From positions 1 through 7,017 of the forward strand of contig DAOVRB010000051.1 in NCBI GenBank assembly GCA_030628325.1: a DNA stretch of 7,017 bases. Reading direction: 5' to 3'. A program made the position numbers and the translations under genes. How positions within the stretch are numbered: position 1 is the stretch's first letter; each line of letters starts with the position of its first letter. The notes under the pieces are model-generated. The model ran no database searches. It was not told the origin of the DNA and was given only the letters and a program-made list of their open reading frames with translations. This document shows, one piece after another, positions 4,872 to 7,017 of this stretch. Source of the DNA: Methanomicrobiaceae archaeon (GTDB lineage: Archaea; Halobacteriota; Methanomicrobia; Methanomicrobiales; Methanomicrobiaceae).

Positions 4872-7017
4872 ATGTGGAGTAAAATTTTATTGTGTATAGT
4901 TATTTTAACATTTCTCTTCTCATCAGCCGCCTCCGGGCTTACGCAGAATGAAGTTACAATTACATCAGATACAGACTGGCTGGTAGCAGGAAACGGAGAA
5001 ACAGCTCTCATTACCGTGCAGATACAGAACGCATCAGTTGATGTAACAGGGGTTAATTTTAACTCAGCTGACGGAACATTTGGAGCAGTAAGCACAGTAA
5101 GCTATGCACCCCCAACATATACCTCAACCTTTACTGAAACTACACAACAGAGCGGGGTTGCAGACATTCTTGTTGATATAGCGTATCTTTCAGGCGCTGA
5201 TGACACCACCTGGCATGTTGAAAAACACTTTTCTCAGAAAATAGATCATAACACACCTTACCGGATTTCAAATCTTGACTATGAACTTGAAGCAACCGCA
5301 GGGTCAACAGTCGATGTCATTGTGCAGATGACAGACCAATATGGCAATCCTGTTGACAACAAGCGGGATGCAGAGGAAATTAAGTTCAGTTGTTCCTTAA
5401 ACTCTATATTTGTAGAGAATGGCGGGACAAGTATTACAAAACAGGTGGATGAATACGGAAATATTACTCTAAACTACAGGGTGTCAACCAGTGCAGGTAC
5501 AAACACCATATATGTTGATCCTGTACCTGAAAACCCTGGAGAACACTATATATATATTGAGACCATCGGAAATTCAGTTCCCAGTAATATCAATGTAGAT
5601 CTCCAGCCTGACAATGGAGACACGCCCTTCCTGTCAATTGGTGAAGGCAATTACTTTGTTCTGACTTACACACTTACAGACCAGTATGGAAACCCATCAT
5701 TATACTGTCCCGTTGAGGTCTCTGATGACCAGTCAGGTCTGTTGGGCACCTACACACCAAATCAGGATGGCAGAATTCAACTCCACTATGGGCCAAGCGA
5801 GACCACAGGGATTTTTACAGTCACAGCAGTAGCCAAAAGTAATCCTCAGGTGAACTGCACATCCACAATTGAATTTTACAGCTCCAATCCCAGAGATCTT
5901 GTTGTCACTGCAAATCCTCAGGTGCTTGCAAGCCGGGATGTAAATGATACCCTCACCTCAGAGGTACGGGCAAAGATAATTGACGAAAAAGGGAACCCGG
6001 TACGTGATGTGGATGTATTATTTCAGATCACAGGATTCTCCATAGAGGATTATACACAAACACAGGCACCCGAACTTGATAATGGCGGTTCTCCTGTTGG
6101 TGTCGGACAGAGTATAACAAGCACCTCCGATAATGACGGTTATGCAACAATCTCATTCCACCCGGGTGCGTTCACCAGAGATTCAACTGACACTAACTAC
6201 AGTTCCACTGCCAGTGGTACTGCTACAGTACAGGCACAATGCACACTTTCAGGTGTTGAAAAAACAGCTATCATAGATATTAAGTACAGGAATTACCCTT
6301 ATCTGAGTGTTGAAACTGTTGTAGAACCAGAAACTGTTGAAGTGAATAACACCGTTTCTGTCACTATTCGCCTCAGGGGCGACGGGTGGGCACTACAGGC
6401 AAAACCTATTGATGTGTGCCTCTGCACAGACAGGTCCGGGAGTATGGATGGGAACCGCATGGAGATGACAAAAGAAGCTTCACATAACTTTGTCTCAAAC
6501 ATGGACAATGGAAAGGATAGAATTGGTGTTGTCTCATTTGGTGCTGACAAACCTACGCAACGTTCGGTATCCGGGTATTTGGTAAAGGAGAGTTATTGGA
6601 AATGGCATTGGGAAACCGATTATAGTACTGGTAAGTCGGTCTATGCCACACGTGATATTGCTATGACTGATGATTACACAAATGTTGACAATACAATAGA
6701 TAACTGGGTTGCCAGTGGATACACCCCAACAAGAGAAGGTATTTACAGAGCAGTTAGAAACATTGAGGATAATCCACGTAGTGCGGGGAATCTTGTAAAA
6801 GCAATCATTCTGCTGACAGATGGACAGTGGAACTACGGGGGCAATCCATTGGATGGTAGTGGATCAAGTTATTATTATCCACACTTTACTGCTGATGGTC
6901 TGGGTCCGGATGAAAGTGTCATAAACTATGCAAAGGAGCACAACATCAGGATTTACACCATCGCAATGGAAACTACACAATCTTTAGCTGTACAACTCGA
7001 AGGTTATGCCAGTGAAA
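4872..7017 (+). CDS. Large exported Ig-like/VWA-domain surface protein, N-terminal 715 residues (3' end outside window)
   Basis: I translated the frame from ATG 4872 to the window edge and found no stop. Residues 1-22 form a Sec-type signal peptide (MWSKILLCIVILTFLF, then SSAASG). Beta-sandwich Ig-like modules follow: about 23-130, 131-235 (DQYGNPV at 155-161), 236-337 (DQYGNP at 270-275) and 338-475 (DEKGNPV at 371-377); these signatures recall the bacterial Ig-like Big_1/invasin type. A linker (about 476-510) leads to a von Willebrand A domain from about 512. Its MIDAS metal site is complete: D520-R-S522-G-S524, T618 (in GYTPT) and D650 (in LLTDG). VWA domains with an intact MIDAS usually bind protein ligands through a divalent cation. 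It has no LPXTG motif or transmembrane anchor in the visible part; the C-terminus is outside the window. A cell-surface adhesin or S-layer-associated role is inferred. The gene is divergent from the pilin-like operon. Confidence 0.88.
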   Translation, partial: MWSKILLCIVILTFLFSSAASGLTQNEVTITSDTDWLVAGNGETALITVQIQNASVDVTGVNFNSADGTFGAVSTVSYAPPTYTSTFTETTQQSGVADILVDIAYLSGADDTTWHVEKHFSQKIDHNTPYRISNLDYELEATAGSTVDVIVQMTDQYGNPVDNKRDAEEIKFSCSLNSIFVENGGTSITKQVDEYGNITLNYRVSTSAGTNTIYVDPVPENPGEHYIYIETIGNSVPSNINVDLQPDNGDTPFLSIGEGNYFVLTYTLTDQYGNPSLYCPVEVSDDQSGLLGTYTPNQDGRIQLHYGPSETTGIFTVTAVAKSNPQVNCTSTIEFYSSNPRDLVVTANPQVLASRDVNDTLTSEVRAKIIDEKGNPVRDVDVLFQITGFSIEDYTQTQAPELDNGGSPVGVGQSITSTSDNDGYATISFHPGAFTRDSTDTNYSSTASGTATVQAQCTLSGVEKTAIIDIKYRNYPYLSVETVVEPETVEVNNTVSVTIRLRGDGWALQAKPIDVCLCTDRSGSMDGNRMEMTKEASHNFVSNMDNGKDRIGVVSFGADKPTQRSVSGYLVKESYWKWHWETDYSTGKSVYATRDIAMTDDYTNVDNTIDNWVASGYTPTREGIYRAVRNIEDNPRSAGNLVKAIILLTDGQWNYGGNPLDGSGSSYYYPHFTADGLGPDESVINYAKEHNIRIYTIAMETTQSLAVQLEGYASE

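Noticed and set aside
4790..5095. Minus-strand open frame over the start of the VWA gene
   Set aside because: The opposite strand has an ideal ribosome binding site, signal peptide and a 715-codon open frame.
6299..6550. Minus-strand open frame within the VWA domain
   Set aside because: It is antisense to the MIDAS-encoding region and is a shadow of that gene.
1..7017. CRISPR array, insertion sequence, tRNA or rRNA gene
   Set aside because: I saw no regularly spaced repeats, transposase motifs with terminal repeats, or tRNA/rRNA signatures on either strand.

Overview
The window looks like the chromosome of a methanogenic euryarchaeon, probably Methanomicrobiales or a close relative. This rests on three things. 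The left edge carries the end of a HypE-like AIR-synthase-related protein of the kind methanogens have. The centre holds a tandem set of archaeal pilin-like proteins. Several starts carry GGAGG-type ribosome binding sites next to AT-rich, TATA-like archaeal promoter sequence. No organism can be named from the sequence alone.

Layout. Positions 1-459 (+) hold the C-terminal part of the HypE-like protein. About 220 bases without a gene follow, between convergent genes. From 4447 down to 680 (-) runs a tight, apparently single operon. In transcription order it encodes a small lipoprotein, a 68-residue protein in the same frame just past the lipoprotein's stop codon, and five secreted proteins. 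Each of the five has a very short, acidic N-terminus, then Gly or Ala, then one hydrophobic helix. These five resemble the archaeal domains of unknown function often found together (DUF7287, DUF7288, DUF7261, DUF7266 and DUF7289 types, assigned from memory of the N-termini). They overlap or lie within 12 bases of each other. Positions 4448-4871 form a divergent intergenic region with a candidate promoter for each direction. From 4872 (+) an open frame runs off the right edge. It encodes a large exported protein with several Ig-like domains (DQYGNP signatures) and a von Willebrand A (VWA) domain with a complete metal-binding MIDAS motif.

Working together (inference). The operon looks like a cassette of pilin or pseudopilin subunits for a cell-surface filament or assembly platform. 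The divergent VWA/Ig protein could be an adhesin displayed at the surface, perhaps as a partner. No assembly ATPase (GspE/TadA type), TadC-like membrane protein or prepilin peptidase is present in the window, so the machinery must lie elsewhere if the idea is right.

Two points change the gene models. The first large pilin-like gene has no ATG, GTG or TTG at its true N-terminus and seems to start at CTG 3870. The lipoprotein and the following 68-residue ORF may be one gene broken by an in-frame TAA.
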